A stretch of 24,114 bases of DNA from Limnospira platensis (GCF_046480435.1 NZ_PKGC01000126.1), one strand, 5' to 3'; shown: positions 1 through 7,722, counted from the stretch's first letter. Numbers and translations: made by a program. Notes: a model not told the origin generated them from the letters alone.

Positions 1-225
1 ATGTCCGGTGTGGGAATGTCCGGTGTCGGTATGGGTTACTCCATGTCCGGTGCTTCAATCACCGAATCGGGTTCCGCCCTAGGTTACTCCATGTCCGGGG
101 TGGGAATGTCCGGTGTCGGTATGGCGGAACGGATGTCTGGTATTGGTTTTACCATGTCCGGTGCCGCCCTAGGCTACTCGATGTCCGGTATTGGGATGTC
201 TGGTATTGGGATGGCTGCATCAATG
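1..225 (+). repeat. Tandem 15-bp coding repeats (M-S-G-V/I-G units)
   Basis: Short in-frame repeats on the pattern ATG-TCC-GGT-GTG-GGA and ATG-TCC-GGT-GTC-GGT, and later ATG-TCT-GGT-ATT-GGG, recur in clusters separated by GGTTACTCC or related spacers. A larger period is visible: the GYS-MSG cassette recurs near residues 12-17, 28-33 and 58-63. The tract probably continues upstream of the window edge. Confidence 0.85.
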
Positions 226-516
226 CCTCCCATTCGTCCCCGTAAATTCTGGTTGGTGGCTGATGCTGAGTTAATCATTTATGGTGCTACTGAGCCTGAT
301 GCTAAGGTTAGTATTGGCGGACGACCGATTAAACTCAATCCTGATGGTACTTTCCGATTCCAAATGTATTTCCCTGATGGTCAATTTGACTATCCGATTA
401 TGGCGGTTGCTGCTGATGGTGAGCAAACCCGTTCGATTCACATGAAGTTTAATCGTGAAACTCCTGAACGTCACACTAATACCCGCGAGGAAGCGGTTTT
501 AGAGTGGGTGGGCTAG
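1..516 (+). CDS. DUF4912 domain protein, 5'-partial, with Met-Ser-Gly repeat N-terminus
   Basis: The reading frame is open at base 1, so the true start is probably upstream. Of the 171 visible residues, about 1-75 are a low-complexity tract built on M-S-G-[VI]-G units, alternating with variants such as M-S-G-A-[AS] and L-G-Y-S; it contains 13 methionines. Residues about 76-171 form a compact domain with the features I associate with the DUF4912 C-terminus in cyanobacteria: the motif AELIIYGATEPDAKV, then GGRPIKLNPDGTFRFQM, DYPIMAV and IHMKFNRETPERHTNT. The biochemical role is unknown. No signal peptide can be judged because the start is missing. A hairpin terminator follows at 577-620, so this is the last gene of its transcript. 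Family assignment is from memory of the motif and fairly confident; the function of the repeats is not known to me. Confidence 0.8.
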   Translation: MSGVGMSGVGMGYSMSGASITESGSALGYSMSGVGMSGVGMAERMSGIGFTMSGAALGYSMSGIGMSGIGMAASMPPIRPRKFWLVADAELIIYGATEPDAKVSIGGRPIKLNPDGTFRFQMYFPDGQFDYPIMAVAADGEQTRSIHMKFNRETPERHTNTREEAVLEWVG

Positions 517-576
517 GATATTCACTGATATAACCGATAATGAGAGTTTGATCTTAGCAATTGCGAATTAAGAATA

Positions 577-620
577 TGAGCCGGCGTTTTCCAGATGCGA
601 AACCTCCCGGCTCAATTTTT
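577..620 (+). terminator. Intrinsic terminator after the DUF4912 gene
   Basis: An 8-bp stem TGAGCCGG (577-584) pairs with CCGGCTCA (607-614) around a 22-nt loop and is followed by ATTTTT. It lies 61 bases past the stop codon and upstream of larE, so it separates the two transcripts. Confidence 0.7.
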
Positions 621-721
621 GTCTGTGCGATCGCTCTTAGTATGGCAGCTAGCAAAGACCAGGTATGCCTAGACCGTTGAAGATGATAACCTGTAATTAG
701 GGGTAAATAATACAAAAAACT

Positions 722-1549
722 ATGGTGAGCGAGAAATTACAACAACTTCAATCCCTATTTACTGGAATGGAGCAGGCTTTAATTGCCTATTCGGGAGGGA
801 TAGATAGTACCTTGGTGGCGAAAATTGCCTATGATATTTTGGGCGATCGCGCTTTGGCTGTCACGGCTGTTTCCCCTTCCCTGTTACCAGAAGATTTGGA
901 AGATGCTCGCATTCAGGCGGCGATGATTGGCATATCTCATGAGGAAATCTACACTCAGGAAATGGCTAATCCTAATTACACCGATAACCCGGTTAACCGT
1001 TGTTATTTCTGCAAAAGTGAACTGCATGACCAGCTTAAACCCTTGGCTAGACAACGGGGTTATTTATATATCGTTGATGGTGTGAATGCTGATGATTTGC
1101 GGGACTATCGTCCGGGGGTGAAAGCAGCTAAGGAAAGGGGGGTGCGATCGCCTTTAGCGGAGGTGGGAGTTACTAAAGCTGAGGTGCGGGAAATCTCTAA
1201 ATACCTGGGGTTAAGTTGCTGGGATAAGCCTTCTCAACCTTGTTTAAGTTCCCGTTTTCCCTATGGAGAAGAAATCACTATCGCTAAATTGCAGAGGGTC
1301 GGACGTGCTGAGGTTTATTTGCGCCGCCTGGGTTGGCAAAATCTGCGGGTGCGCTCTGAGGGAGACACAGCTAGGATTGAACTGCCACCAGCACAAATTA
1401 AGGACTTTATCATTAAAAATGATTTGCCAGTTTTGGTGCAAACTTTTCAGGCATTGGGTTTTCTGTATGTTACCTTAGACCTAGAGGGATATCGTAGTGG
1501 TAAATTAAACCAAGTATTACAACCGGAACTTCTGGCTAACTACGGCTAA
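722..1549 (+). CDS. larE: ATP-dependent sacrificial sulfur transferase LarE
   Basis: 275 residues, close to the normal LarE length. The family inserts sulfur into pyridinium-3,5-dicarboxylate mononucleotide during synthesis of the nickel-pincer nucleotide cofactor of lactate racemase and related enzymes. The PP-loop SGGIDST (residues 24-30) binds ATP. Further family motifs are NRCYFCKSEL (92-101), DGVNADDL (119-126) and PCLSSRFPYG (from 173). Cysteines C94, C97, C166 and C174 stand out. C174 lies near where the Lactobacillus enzyme has its sacrificial cysteine, but other LarE enzymes carry an Fe-S cluster on three cysteines, and I cannot tell from sequence which type this is. The 3' end overlaps the convergent membrane-protein gene by 4 bases. 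No larB or larC is in the window, so the rest of the pathway would have to lie elsewhere. Confidence 0.9.
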   Translation: MVSEKLQQLQSLFTGMEQALIAYSGGIDSTLVAKIAYDILGDRALAVTAVSPSLLPEDLEDARIQAAMIGISHEEIYTQEMANPNYTDNPVNRCYFCKSELHDQLKPLARQRGYLYIVDGVNADDLRDYRPGVKAAKERGVRSPLAEVGVTKAEVREISKYLGLSCWDKPSQPCLSSRFPYGEEITIAKLQRVGRAEVYLRRLGWQNLRVRSEGDTARIELPPAQIKDFIIKNDLPVLVQTFQALGFLYVTLDLEGYRSGKLNQVLQPELLANYG

Positions 1550-1986
1550 ATTATACTGGCTAGGTGATGAAGTTGCCAACCGACTACTAGCCCCAGCATT
1601 GACACGAGACACAGGACTAAAAATGCCTGCCAGTTTTTGGTGCTGTGGGTTTGTAGTTCCATACGGGTGAGGATAGTGGCGGATAAAGCCATCAGAATGG
1701 TGGTAAAAACTTCCATATGGGTGGCTAGGACTACCAATAAGAAAGCACCAAACACTACAGATAAAAAAGCGCCAAGATTAGACTGAAACCAGCGATTGAG
1801 AGGACGGCTTAAATTCTCTAATGGAACTGTCAAAAATAGGGCGATTAAGATGATGATTAATTTAATAATTACCCACAAGTGCCACTCTATTTTTAGGTTA
1901 AATAAACCCCACCCAAACACCATATAGGTGAGCATCAACAAGAAAATTGAAACCCAAAGCATAGGGGCTATTTGATGGGATGTCAT
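1546..1986 (-). CDS. Small integral membrane protein, function unknown
   Basis: 146 residues from the chosen ATG at 1986. An ATG at 2046 is also in frame but would overlap the upstream ferredoxin gene by 46 bases, so I prefer the internal start, which leaves a 14-base gap. About four hydrophobic segments are visible: APMLWVSIFLLMLTYMVFGW, LWVIIKLIIILIALFLTV, AFLSVVFGAFLLVVLA and FLVLCLVSMLGLVVG, with short polar loops such as ENLSRPLNRWFQ. I do not recognise a named family, but similar short membrane proteins are common in cyanobacteria. It probably shares a transcript with the upstream NIL-ferredoxin. It converges on larE with overlapping stop codons. Confidence 0.75.
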   Translation of the reverse strand: MTSHQIAPMLWVSIFLLMLTYMVFGWGLFNLKIEWHLWVIIKLIIILIALFLTVPLENLSRPLNRWFQSNLGAFLSVVFGAFLLVVLATHMEVFTTILMALSATILTRMELQTHSTKNWQAFLVLCLVSMLGLVVGWQLHHLASII

Positions 1987-2000
1987 GGGTAGGATATCTA

Positions 2001-2405
2001 TTATAAATTGGTGGAAATTGCTTGTAGGGGACAGGTGGGAATACACTGTTCACAGACAATACAACGCGATCGCGTAAATGTTAGATAAAAGGTTTCGGGA
2101 TTGAGAGTGAGTGCTTCTGTGGGACATACACCTGTACATAGTCCACAGTCTACGCAGCTTTGTTCATCAATGATAATTTCTCGACTGGCCAGGGAAACTG
2201 TGACGTTTTGAGATTGCATCCAATCGATCGCCGCCTCGAGTTGGTCTATATCTCCGGATAACTCTACTACCAGTTTTCCTACCTGATTAGGGGCCACTTG
2301 CGCTCTAATAATATTAGCAGCTACATTAAAATCTTTGGCCAGTCGGTAGGTAATTGGCATCTGCACTGAACGTTTGGGAAAAGTCAAAGTGACTCGTTTT
2401 TTCAT
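2001..2405 (-). CDS. NIL domain plus 2[4Fe-4S] ferredoxin
   Basis: 134 residues. The N-terminal half (about 1-76) looks like a NIL domain, the small ferredoxin-like fold also found at the C-terminus of methionine ABC-transporter ATPases. The C-terminal half has two classic [4Fe-4S] motifs: C84-x2-C87-x2-C90-x3-C94-P and C115-x2-C118-x2-C121-x3-C125-P. NIL-ferredoxins have been linked to sulfur transfer or homocysteine formation in archaea; whether the cyanobacterial protein does the same is inference. It is most likely a cytoplasmic electron carrier. The gene is followed after 14 bases by the membrane-protein gene and is divergent from the thioredoxin gene at 2555. Confidence 0.88.
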   Translation of the reverse strand: MKKRVTLTFPKRSVQMPITYRLAKDFNVAANIIRAQVAPNQVGKLVVELSGDIDQLEAAIDWMQSQNVTVSLASREIIIDEQSCVDCGLCTGVCPTEALTLNPETFYLTFTRSRCIVCEQCIPTCPLQAISTNL

Positions 2406-2554
2406 GCTGCCCGCCAGTATACAGCAGTTCCATCATACCATGCGATCGCCAATGGTGGCTGGTTTGGTGGGGCGATCGCTTTCTATTTTCCCCGCACTCG
2501 TCGAATTCGCTACACTGTACCCTAATCGATTATCTCTGTGACTAGCTGCATTAA

Positions 2555-3142
2555 ATGAGTACAAATCCATCTGATTCTAGTTTAACTACTTCTTCATTCA
2601 CCACTCGTTTGAGAAACTTTCTGATTGCTATAGTGGCAATTGTTCTCAGTGTCTTGGTGTTTTGGGGTTTCCGAACTAATGCTACATCTATATCTTTAAC
2701 GGAACTGGCGACGGAATCAACCCCTCTTGAGGTGGCTTTGAGTAATGGTAAACCCACTTTGATGGAGTTTTATGCTAATTGGTGTACAACCTGTCAGGCT
2801 ATGGCTGAAGATATGGCAGATCTGCGCGACAGTTATGGCGATCGCATTAATTTTGTGATGCTTAATGTTGATAATACTAAATGGCTGCCAGAAATTCTCA
2901 AGTATCGAGTTGATGGGATTCCCCATTTTGTCTTTCTCAATGATCAAGCTGAGGTTATGGGGGAGGCGATCGGAGAAATTCCCCGACCTAACCTAGGGTC
3001 TCGTTTAGATGCTTTGATCGCTGGTAACTTGATGCCAACTGTCGAAACTATGGGTCAGGTTTCCACTTTTAAAGCCCCTGTTACTCCCTCTGGGGATGCT
3101 AACACCGATCCTCGCGCACACGGTAGCCAAGTCAAACTCTAA
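2555..3142 (+). CDS. txlA: Membrane-anchored thioredoxin-like protein (TxlA/HCF164 type)
   Basis: 195 residues. A short polar N-terminus is followed by one membrane anchor (about 22-39, LIAIVAIVLSVLVFWGF) and a thioredoxin-fold domain from about residue 58. The redox motif W76-C-T-T-C80 and the cis-proline in GIP (P123) are intact. It resembles cyanobacterial TxlA and plant HCF164, which pass reducing power across the thylakoid membrane and are needed for cytochrome b6f assembly. The anchor and CTTC motif fit; location in the lumen or periplasm is inferred. The C-terminal 40 residues are Pro/Thr rich and probably disordered. A strong hairpin terminator follows immediately. The symbol is by resemblance, not proven orthology. 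Confidence 0.85.
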   Translation: MSTNPSDSSLTTSSFTTRLRNFLIAIVAIVLSVLVFWGFRTNATSISLTELATESTPLEVALSNGKPTLMEFYANWCTTCQAMAEDMADLRDSYGDRINFVMLNVDNTKWLPEILKYRVDGIPHFVFLNDQAEVMGEAIGEIPRPNLGSRLDALIAGNLMPTVETMGQVSTFKAPVTPSGDANTDPRAHGSQVKL

Positions 3143-3150
3143 AGCCTTCG

Positions 3151-3177
3151 GGCGGGCTAAATCGCCCGCCTATTTTT
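3151..3177 (+). terminator. Intrinsic terminator of the thioredoxin gene
   Basis: The 7-bp GC-only stem GGCGGGC (3151-3157) pairs with GCCCGCC (3164-3170) around loop TAAATC, followed by TATTTTT. It begins 8 bases past the stop codon. The remainder of 3178-3410 shows no convincing gene; it is AT rich with two HIP1-like sites. Confidence 0.85.
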
Positions 3178-3410
3178 GGCTGGTCTCCCCTTTGATTAAC
3201 TGTTTTTTACAAAAATTATCAAAACTTAAAAAAACTGTGATTGTTATTCACTCAACTTTGAGGGGATATTGTTTGAGTAATTGTACGGATTTTAGGGAGT
3301 TGCTTAGAGAAGGCGATCGCTAGATTTGAGTCAGGTAGATGAAACCCAAAAAAACTGCACAACTTATACATTATAACATGATTTGGGGATTATGGTTAAT
3401 TATCCGTTGA

Positions 3411-3462
3411 TTGCAAATAAATATTGCAAATAGTGTGCAAATCCTGAAATTCCATGTAATAT
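3411..3462 (+). promoter_or_regulatory. Three TGCAAAT direct repeats next to a possible -10 box
   Basis: TGCAAAT occurs at 3412-3418, 3425-3431 and 3436-3442, at 13- and 11-base spacing, close to one helical turn. A -10-like TAATAT lies at 3457-3462, with no good -35 but with the third repeat at about the right distance. This sits 39 bases before the small ORF at 3501 and could be an operator or activator site for it. The repeats are plain in the sequence; the regulatory role is inferred. Confidence 0.4.
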
Positions 3463-3500
3463 AGTAAACATATAGGGCAACAAAAAAGTGAGGTTTTATC

Positions 3501-3653
3501 ATGAATATGATGTCTAAACTATCGAATATGATGGCTTACCTGACCGAAGCAGTCATTAGGATTTTTAGCCCCAGTGACGATGCTTATCCAGAAGTAGGTC
3601 CTAGCCCCTTTGAAGGAACTCCCTGTAAAAAGCCTTCCCCAGTCCTGAAGTAA
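3501..3653 (+). CDS. Small conserved-type cyanobacterial protein, 50 residues
   Basis: Fifty codons from ATG to TAA, preceded by a good Shine-Dalgarno GTGAGG (3488-3493) at 7-base spacing. The protein has a short amphipathic N-terminal half (MMSKLSNMMAYLTEAVIRIF) and a polar Pro/Gly-rich tail containing SPSDDAYPEVGPSPFEGTPC. The pattern IFSPSDD-YP-xG-x2-PF-x-G is one I associate with a family of tiny conserved cyanobacterial proteins of unknown function, from memory only. It is an isolated gene, with a possible promoter 39 bases upstream and no clear terminator. Confidence comes from the ribosome site, the open frame and the family-like motif. Confidence 0.6.
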   Translation: MNMMSKLSNMMAYLTEAVIRIFSPSDDAYPEVGPSPFEGTPCKKPSPVLK

Positions 3654-3753
3654 ACGGTAAGGGGTAGAGTGGGCGTGATACAGAAGGTCTTAGCGGGTTG
3701 GTTTAAAGTTCGAGCATGGGATTGTCCTCCAATCAGAACCTATAGCAGTTAGT

Positions 3754-3820
3754 GCTAGTATTTTCACCTGGGCTAACGGATGCGAGATGCAATGCCATGT
3801 CCGGCGGTGTCTATACTAGC
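3754..3820. other. Inverted repeat enclosing 51 bases, possible structured RNA
   Basis: GCTAGTAT (3754-3761) is matched by ATACTAGC (3813-3820). Moving inward, a symmetrical 3x3 mismatch (TTT against TCT) is followed by CACC (3765-3768) pairing with GGTG (3806-3809), so a longer interrupted stem is possible. The interval 3654-3868 has no convincing gene. The element could be a 3' structure of the small-protein transcript or a separate RNA; no promoter was identified for it. Confidence 0.35.
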
Positions 3821-3868
3821 TCTGGGGCTGGCTATGGTTTGGTTGGAGGCTTTTGGTGTTGGGTAGGA

Positions 3869-4635
3869 TTAAGAAAGTTGATGGAGAAAGAAGGCGATCG
3901 CCGCACTACCGAGGGGAACGGTTAAATTATCAATACCCAATTTAGATACCATTTCTAAGAGGGTGGCAGCTATGGCTACGGCTAGGGAGATACTCCAAAT
4001 TTGCCAGGTGTTACCATAGACTGGGAGTAAAATTAAGGCAGATACTACAAAACTGGTTAAAGTCATGGTGAGGGAACCTTCCCAACTTTTTTGACTTCCC
4101 CAGACCTGATATTTATGGGAACCAAATTTCTGGCCGATGGTGGCGGCGAGACCATCTCCCCAGGTCATGACTAAAATTCCTAGGGCGGCGTAGTGGGGTT
4201 CTTGGCGCGGCCAAAAACAGGCGATCAGAATACCAATGCTGATGGCGTAGAAAAATGTCCCTAAACTTTGGCGGCCGACACTATTAACACTGGGGAGAAT
4301 GGGGACTTTTAGGGAAATTAAGGCGATCGCCGCCGATAATCCCCCGGCTGCTATACCGATGGAGGCGGGGATGTGCAGNNNNNNNNNNNNNNNNNNNNNN
4401 NNNNNNNNNNNNNNNNNNNNNNNNNNNNNNNNNNNNNNNNNNNNNNNNNNNNNNNNNNNNNNGCTAATAAAATCACGTTTCCGGTGCCAATATGCACGAC
4501 CTTTCGGGATATTTCGGGGTCTACGGAAAATAGGCGGTTGAGTCCTTCAGCAATAATCAGGACTAAGGCTAACCATAGACCCACCAGTGAGATATGAAGC
4601 CAAATGTTGGGATTTGCAGTTAAATCGGAAAGCAT
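3869..4635 (-). CDS. Phytol kinase-like (VTE5/DGK1 family), split by an assembly gap
   Basis: The N-terminal part (start ATG at 4635) has a membrane segment and SRKVVHIGTGNVILL. After 84 Ns the frame resumes with LHIPASIGIAAGG and runs through NSVGRQSLGTFFYA, the signature TWGDGLAATIGQKFG, KSWEGS and further membrane helices to the stop at 3869. These motifs are typical of the polyprenol/phytol kinase family, which in cyanobacteria phosphorylates phytol with CTP for tocopherol and chlorophyll phytol recycling. The two halves lie in different frames across the N run, so the gap length is wrong by a non-multiple of three or a frameshift is hidden in it. The rest of the gene is intact. It is a multi-pass membrane enzyme, divergent from the coiled-coil gene at 4757. 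Confidence 0.85.
4379..4462. other. Assembly gap (84 N) inside the phytol kinase gene
   Basis: Run of unknown bases. Coding flanks continue on both sides but are out of register with each other, so the stated length is unlikely to be exact. Confidence 0.95.
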
Positions 4636-4712
4636 AAATCAACAGTAGTGTATAAAATAGGAAACCATATTCAGAATATATTTGGCTATGTTTCAAGCTC
4701 CAAGTCTGTCAA

Positions 4713-4741
4713 TTGTCAAGATAGACTAATGCTGAGATTAT
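4713..4741 (+). promoter_or_regulatory. Possible promoter of the coiled-coil gene
   Basis: TTGTCA (4713-4718) and GATTAT (4736-4741) are separated by 17 bases and lie just before the ATG at 4757. The match to consensus is partial, so this is tentative. Confidence 0.25.
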
Positions 4742-4756
4742 TGAACTGTCTGGGAT

Positions 4757-6103
4757 ATGTCCATGTCTGAAGCCGATCTCCCCCTGAATCAGTCCCCCGA
4801 TGAAGCAGCCATCCCAGAGTATGAAGCTGGTGTGGCGCAGCCGCTGACCCACATTTCCCACACAGGGGATGATGATTGGGAAACGGTTAATTTTCCTGAT
4901 GCGATCGCCATTGATAAAATTCCGCTGGTTAAACAATCTCCAGAAAATGCCTCTGTTAGGACGGAAGGATTACCGCCCCAGGTGGCTACTGGGCCGATGA
5001 ATGAGGTTGAGGGTAGTCGCGAAACTCCTCTGATTAAAGCACTTCACGCTTGTAACCGGGATTTAATCGATCGCATTGCTGAACTGTCCGAACAACTCGA
5101 AGATTGTCATCAACAGTTAAGAGAACAGAAAACTAATTATCATCAACAATTGCAGGAACTCGATTTTACCCGCGCACAGGTGAATCGTCTGTTCCAAAAG
5201 CTAGATGTTGCTAACCGGGTGATTCGACAACAGCAGGTTTTGGTCGAAAACCTGACCCAACAGTGGGATACGAGTCAAACTCGCATGGCTAAGATGGAAA
5301 GAGAATGTGCCATGACTCGTCAAAGTTACAATGAACAGTCCCATGAGTTAGTCCAGGCTCAAAATACCTGCCGTGAGTTGCGATCGCGTTTACAACGCCA
5401 ACAACGCTACACTCTTCAGTTTAAGGCGGCTTTGGAGCGTTCCTTAGAAGTCCGCGAATCTGGTATGAGTCCAAATCCTGAATTAATGGTTGACTCCCCC
5501 TCCCTAGAGATGGATGGCGCGGATAATGAGTTATTATCGCCATCCTTTGTGATTCATGGCCAGATGAATTTATCTAAGGCTTCACCTGTTCAGCCTTGGT
5601 CTGCTCAATTGCAAGATTCATCAGTAGAGCAGTCAGTAGAGCAGTCAGAAGAGGGGTTAGACGAATTAACAGCACCCGCAGAAGGTGATTATAACCCCAC
5701 CCCAGTTATGCCACCTTTACTATCCACTAAGGAGGGTTTAGGATCTCAGGGAGAATCGCCCAAGTCGGCTGTTTCTGATTCGGAGGCGATCGCACCCCCA
5801 CCGCCCTTTGAGATATCTATTGATTCCATTGTTCCGGCGGGTGAACCTGTCCTGGATGAGTGGCCGAAACCTCGATTGGTAGAAGAGGAACTACAGCGTA
5901 TCCGTTTGGAATATGCCGCACCGGAGCCAGTAGAGGAATCAGTGGCTAATCCTAAACTAGCCGGGGTGGGGTCTCGACAAAAAGGGGATAATTGGCCAGC
6001 ACCTTTAGTCTATCCCCAACATCGCCGGAAGTTGCAGTCTTGGTCTGCTATTCAATTACCGACTTTCCCAAATCAGAAGGTTGAGGAAGCCGTGGAATTT
6101 TGA
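4757..6103 (+). CDS. Coiled-coil protein of unknown function
   Basis: 448 residues, no signal peptide and no membrane segment. Residues 1-90 are acidic and probably disordered. Residues about 93-232 form a long heptad-rich, Gln/Glu/Arg-rich coiled coil (from PLIKALHACNRDLIDRIAEL to LQFKAALERSLEV). Residues about 233-420 are again low complexity, Pro/Glu/Ser rich, with a small duplication SVEQSVEQSEE. The last 30 residues (KLQSWSAIQLPTFPNQKV) look more ordered. The architecture of a disordered head, coil and tail suggests a scaffold or cytoskeletal/adaptor role, but I do not recognise a characterised family. A second ATG at 4763 could also start the protein. It is transcribed in the same direction as the His-rich gene but 112 bases before it. 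Confidence 0.85.
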   Translation: MSMSEADLPLNQSPDEAAIPEYEAGVAQPLTHISHTGDDDWETVNFPDAIAIDKIPLVKQSPENASVRTEGLPPQVATGPMNEVEGSRETPLIKALHACNRDLIDRIAELSEQLEDCHQQLREQKTNYHQQLQELDFTRAQVNRLFQKLDVANRVIRQQQVLVENLTQQWDTSQTRMAKMERECAMTRQSYNEQSHELVQAQNTCRELRSRLQRQQRYTLQFKAALERSLEVRESGMSPNPELMVDSPSLEMDGADNELLSPSFVIHGQMNLSKASPVQPWSAQLQDSSVEQSVEQSEEGLDELTAPAEGDYNPTPVMPPLLSTKEGLGSQGESPKSAVSDSEAIAPPPPFEISIDSIVPAGEPVLDEWPKPRLVEEELQRIRLEYAAPEPVEESVANPKLAGVGSRQKGDNWPAPLVYPQHRRKLQSWSAIQLPTFPNQKVEEAVEF

Positions 6104-6215
6104 GTTATCGGGTCCGGTGCTGTAGCTGCTTCCAGGGTTGCTATGTGTGATATACTGACTGCCATTTGCTATTGATAAATAGTCAAATTGTCCAACGGTG
6201 GTGAGGAGAAATTTC

Positions 6216-6659
6216 ATGCAAAAGTGGCAATTGTTGACCATAACTGGTTTGGCGATGGTCGGGAGTATTATGTGGGTGGGGTCGGCTTCTGCTCATCATC
6301 ATTATATTGATGAGTGCAATACATTTGCAGACCATAGACCTCATCCACAACCTAGACATCATCAGCCAACTAGACGCCATGACCCCCACCCACACCATGA
6401 TCCTCACCCGGTACAATACCATCAACCTCGCCGCCATCGACCGGCTAATGAGTATCCTTATACTCTGCGACCTGTGATTAACTACCAGGATTTTTATAGA
6501 AATCCCGATCTGAATCCACCGATTATAGAACCGCCTCCTATAATGGATATGCAATCAATGATCGATGTTAATTCGGAACGGGCATTTATAGTTTTAATTG
6601 TGTTAATTTTGTGGGGAATTTGGGGGCCGGCTTTTAAACCCAAGAAAGACAGTAAATAA
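6216..6659 (+). CDS. Secreted His-rich protein with C-terminal membrane segment
   Basis: 147 residues from ATG 6216, chosen because GAGGAG (6203-6208) sits 7 bases upstream; a GTG at 6198 is in frame but has no such site. A signal peptide spans residues 1-26 and ends ASA before HHH. The mature N-terminus is extremely His/Pro/Arg rich, with 14 histidines between residues 27 and 74 in HPH, HHD and RHH patterns. A Pro-rich stretch and a hydrophobic segment at 123-140 (FIVLIVLILWGIWGPAF) with a KPKKDSK tail follow. The likely state is anchored in the membrane with the His tract outside the cytoplasm. Metal binding (Ni, Zn, Cu or Co) is a reasonable inference from composition; no transporter or metallochaperone gene is adjacent. 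The M42 peptidase follows after 28 bases and may be cotranscribed. Confidence 0.8.
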   Translation: MQKWQLLTITGLAMVGSIMWVGSASAHHHYIDECNTFADHRPHPQPRHHQPTRRHDPHPHHDPHPVQYHQPRRHRPANEYPYTLRPVINYQDFYRNPDLNPPIIEPPPIMDMQSMIDVNSERAFIVLIVLILWGIWGPAFKPKKDSK

Positions 6660-6687
6660 TCAACAATTAAGATATAGGGGGGATTAA

Positions 6688-7722
6688 TTGGAATTTGACC
6701 AACTATTTGCCACTATTGAACAGTTAGTGATGTGTCACTCTCCTAGTGGCGATGAGTCGGAAATAGATAGCTTTCTCCTCGATCGCTTTTCGGATTTGGG
6801 GGTGAAGGTGTGGAAAGACCAGGCGGAAAACGTGATCGCTGAAATACCTGGTCAAAATCCTGATGTGGCGATCGCTATTACCGGACATAAAGACGAAATA
6901 GGCGCTATTGTTAATAATATTGAGCCTAACGGACGGGTCATGATTCGGAAATTAGGGGGATCTTTTCCTTGGGTTTATGGTGAGGGAGTGGTAGACCTAC
7001 GAGGAGATCATCAGACAATTTCAGGAATTCTTAGCTTTGGTTCCCGCCATATTTCCCATGAGTCCCCCCAAAAGTCTTGGCAGACTGATAAGGTATTAAC
7101 TTGGGAGGATGTTTGGGTAGAAACTCTGCGATCGCCAGAGGATTTAGAAGCAGCCGGGGTGCGTCCGGGGACTCGTGTAGTAGTCGGAAAACATCGGAAA
7201 AAACCTTTTCGTATGGGGGACTATATCGCTAGTTATACCCTCGATAATAAAGCCTCTGTCGCGATTTTATTGGAGTTGGCTAAACAGATTAAAAATCCTC
7301 CGGTAACGGTCTATTTGGTGGCATCGGCTAAGGAAGAAGTAGGGGCGATCGGTGCATTATATTTTACGAATCGCACCCGTCTTGATGCTTTAATTGCTTT
7401 AGAAATTTGTCCCCTAGCGCCAGAATATCCTATAGAATCTGGTGAGAAACCAGTGTTATTATCTCAAGATGGTTATGGCATTTATGATGAGGGCTTAAAT
7501 GCTGAATTAAGGAAAGCATCTCAGCGAGTAAATGTATCGATTCAATCGGCAATTATTCGGGGGTTTGGTAGTGATGCTTCTATTGCTATGAAGTTTGGGC
7601 ATATTTCTAGGGCGGCTTGTTTAAGTTTTCCTACTCAAAATACCCATGGGTTTGAGATTGCTCATTTGGGGGCAATTTCTCATTGCATTAGCATTTTGTT
7701 GAGTTATTGTCAAGGGTTATAA
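6688..7722 (+). CDS. M42-family metallopeptidase (glutamyl aminopeptidase-like)
   Basis: 344 residues from a TTG start at 6688, supported by the purine-rich AGGGGGGA (6676-6683) just upstream. The M42 metal and catalytic residues are visible in order: H67 in GHKDEIG, D186 in TLDNKAS, the E216-E217 pair in AKEEVG, E239 in ALEICPL and H320 in QNTHGFE. These enzymes are dinuclear metal aminopeptidases that form large tetrahedral cytosolic complexes and trim short peptides. E239 at a position where Asp is also common is normal. The length fits the family. It lies 28 bases after the His-rich gene; a shared transcript is likely, but a functional link through metal supply is only a guess. Confidence 0.88.
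   Translation: MEFDQLFATIEQLVMCHSPSGDESEIDSFLLDRFSDLGVKVWKDQAENVIAEIPGQNPDVAIAITGHKDEIGAIVNNIEPNGRVMIRKLGGSFPWVYGEGVVDLRGDHQTISGILSFGSRHISHESPQKSWQTDKVLTWEDVWVETLRSPEDLEAAGVRPGTRVVVGKHRKKPFRMGDYIASYTLDNKASVAILLELAKQIKNPPVTVYLVASAKEEVGAIGALYFTNRTRLDALIALEICPLAPEYPIESGEKPVLLSQDGYGIYDEGLNAELRKASQRVNVSIQSAIIRGFGSDASIAMKFGHISRAACLSFPTQNTHGFEIAHLGAISHCISILLSYCQGL

Noticed and set aside
3096..3323. 75-residue plus-strand frame overlapping the thioredoxin 3' end
   Set aside because: It overlaps a solid gene and runs through its terminator; composition is not protein-like.
3700..3720. tRNA-like GTTCGAG string
   Set aside because: No cloverleaf can be built around it; no tRNA or rRNA gene was found anywhere in the window.
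3797..3925. Gly-rich plus-strand frame beginning MSGG
   Set aside because: No ribosome site, overlaps the phytol kinase 3' end; resemblance to the repeats at 1-225 is only the short ATGTCCGG string.
6183..6554. 123-residue minus-strand frame
   Set aside because: Antisense shadow of the His-rich gene, produced by its skewed composition.
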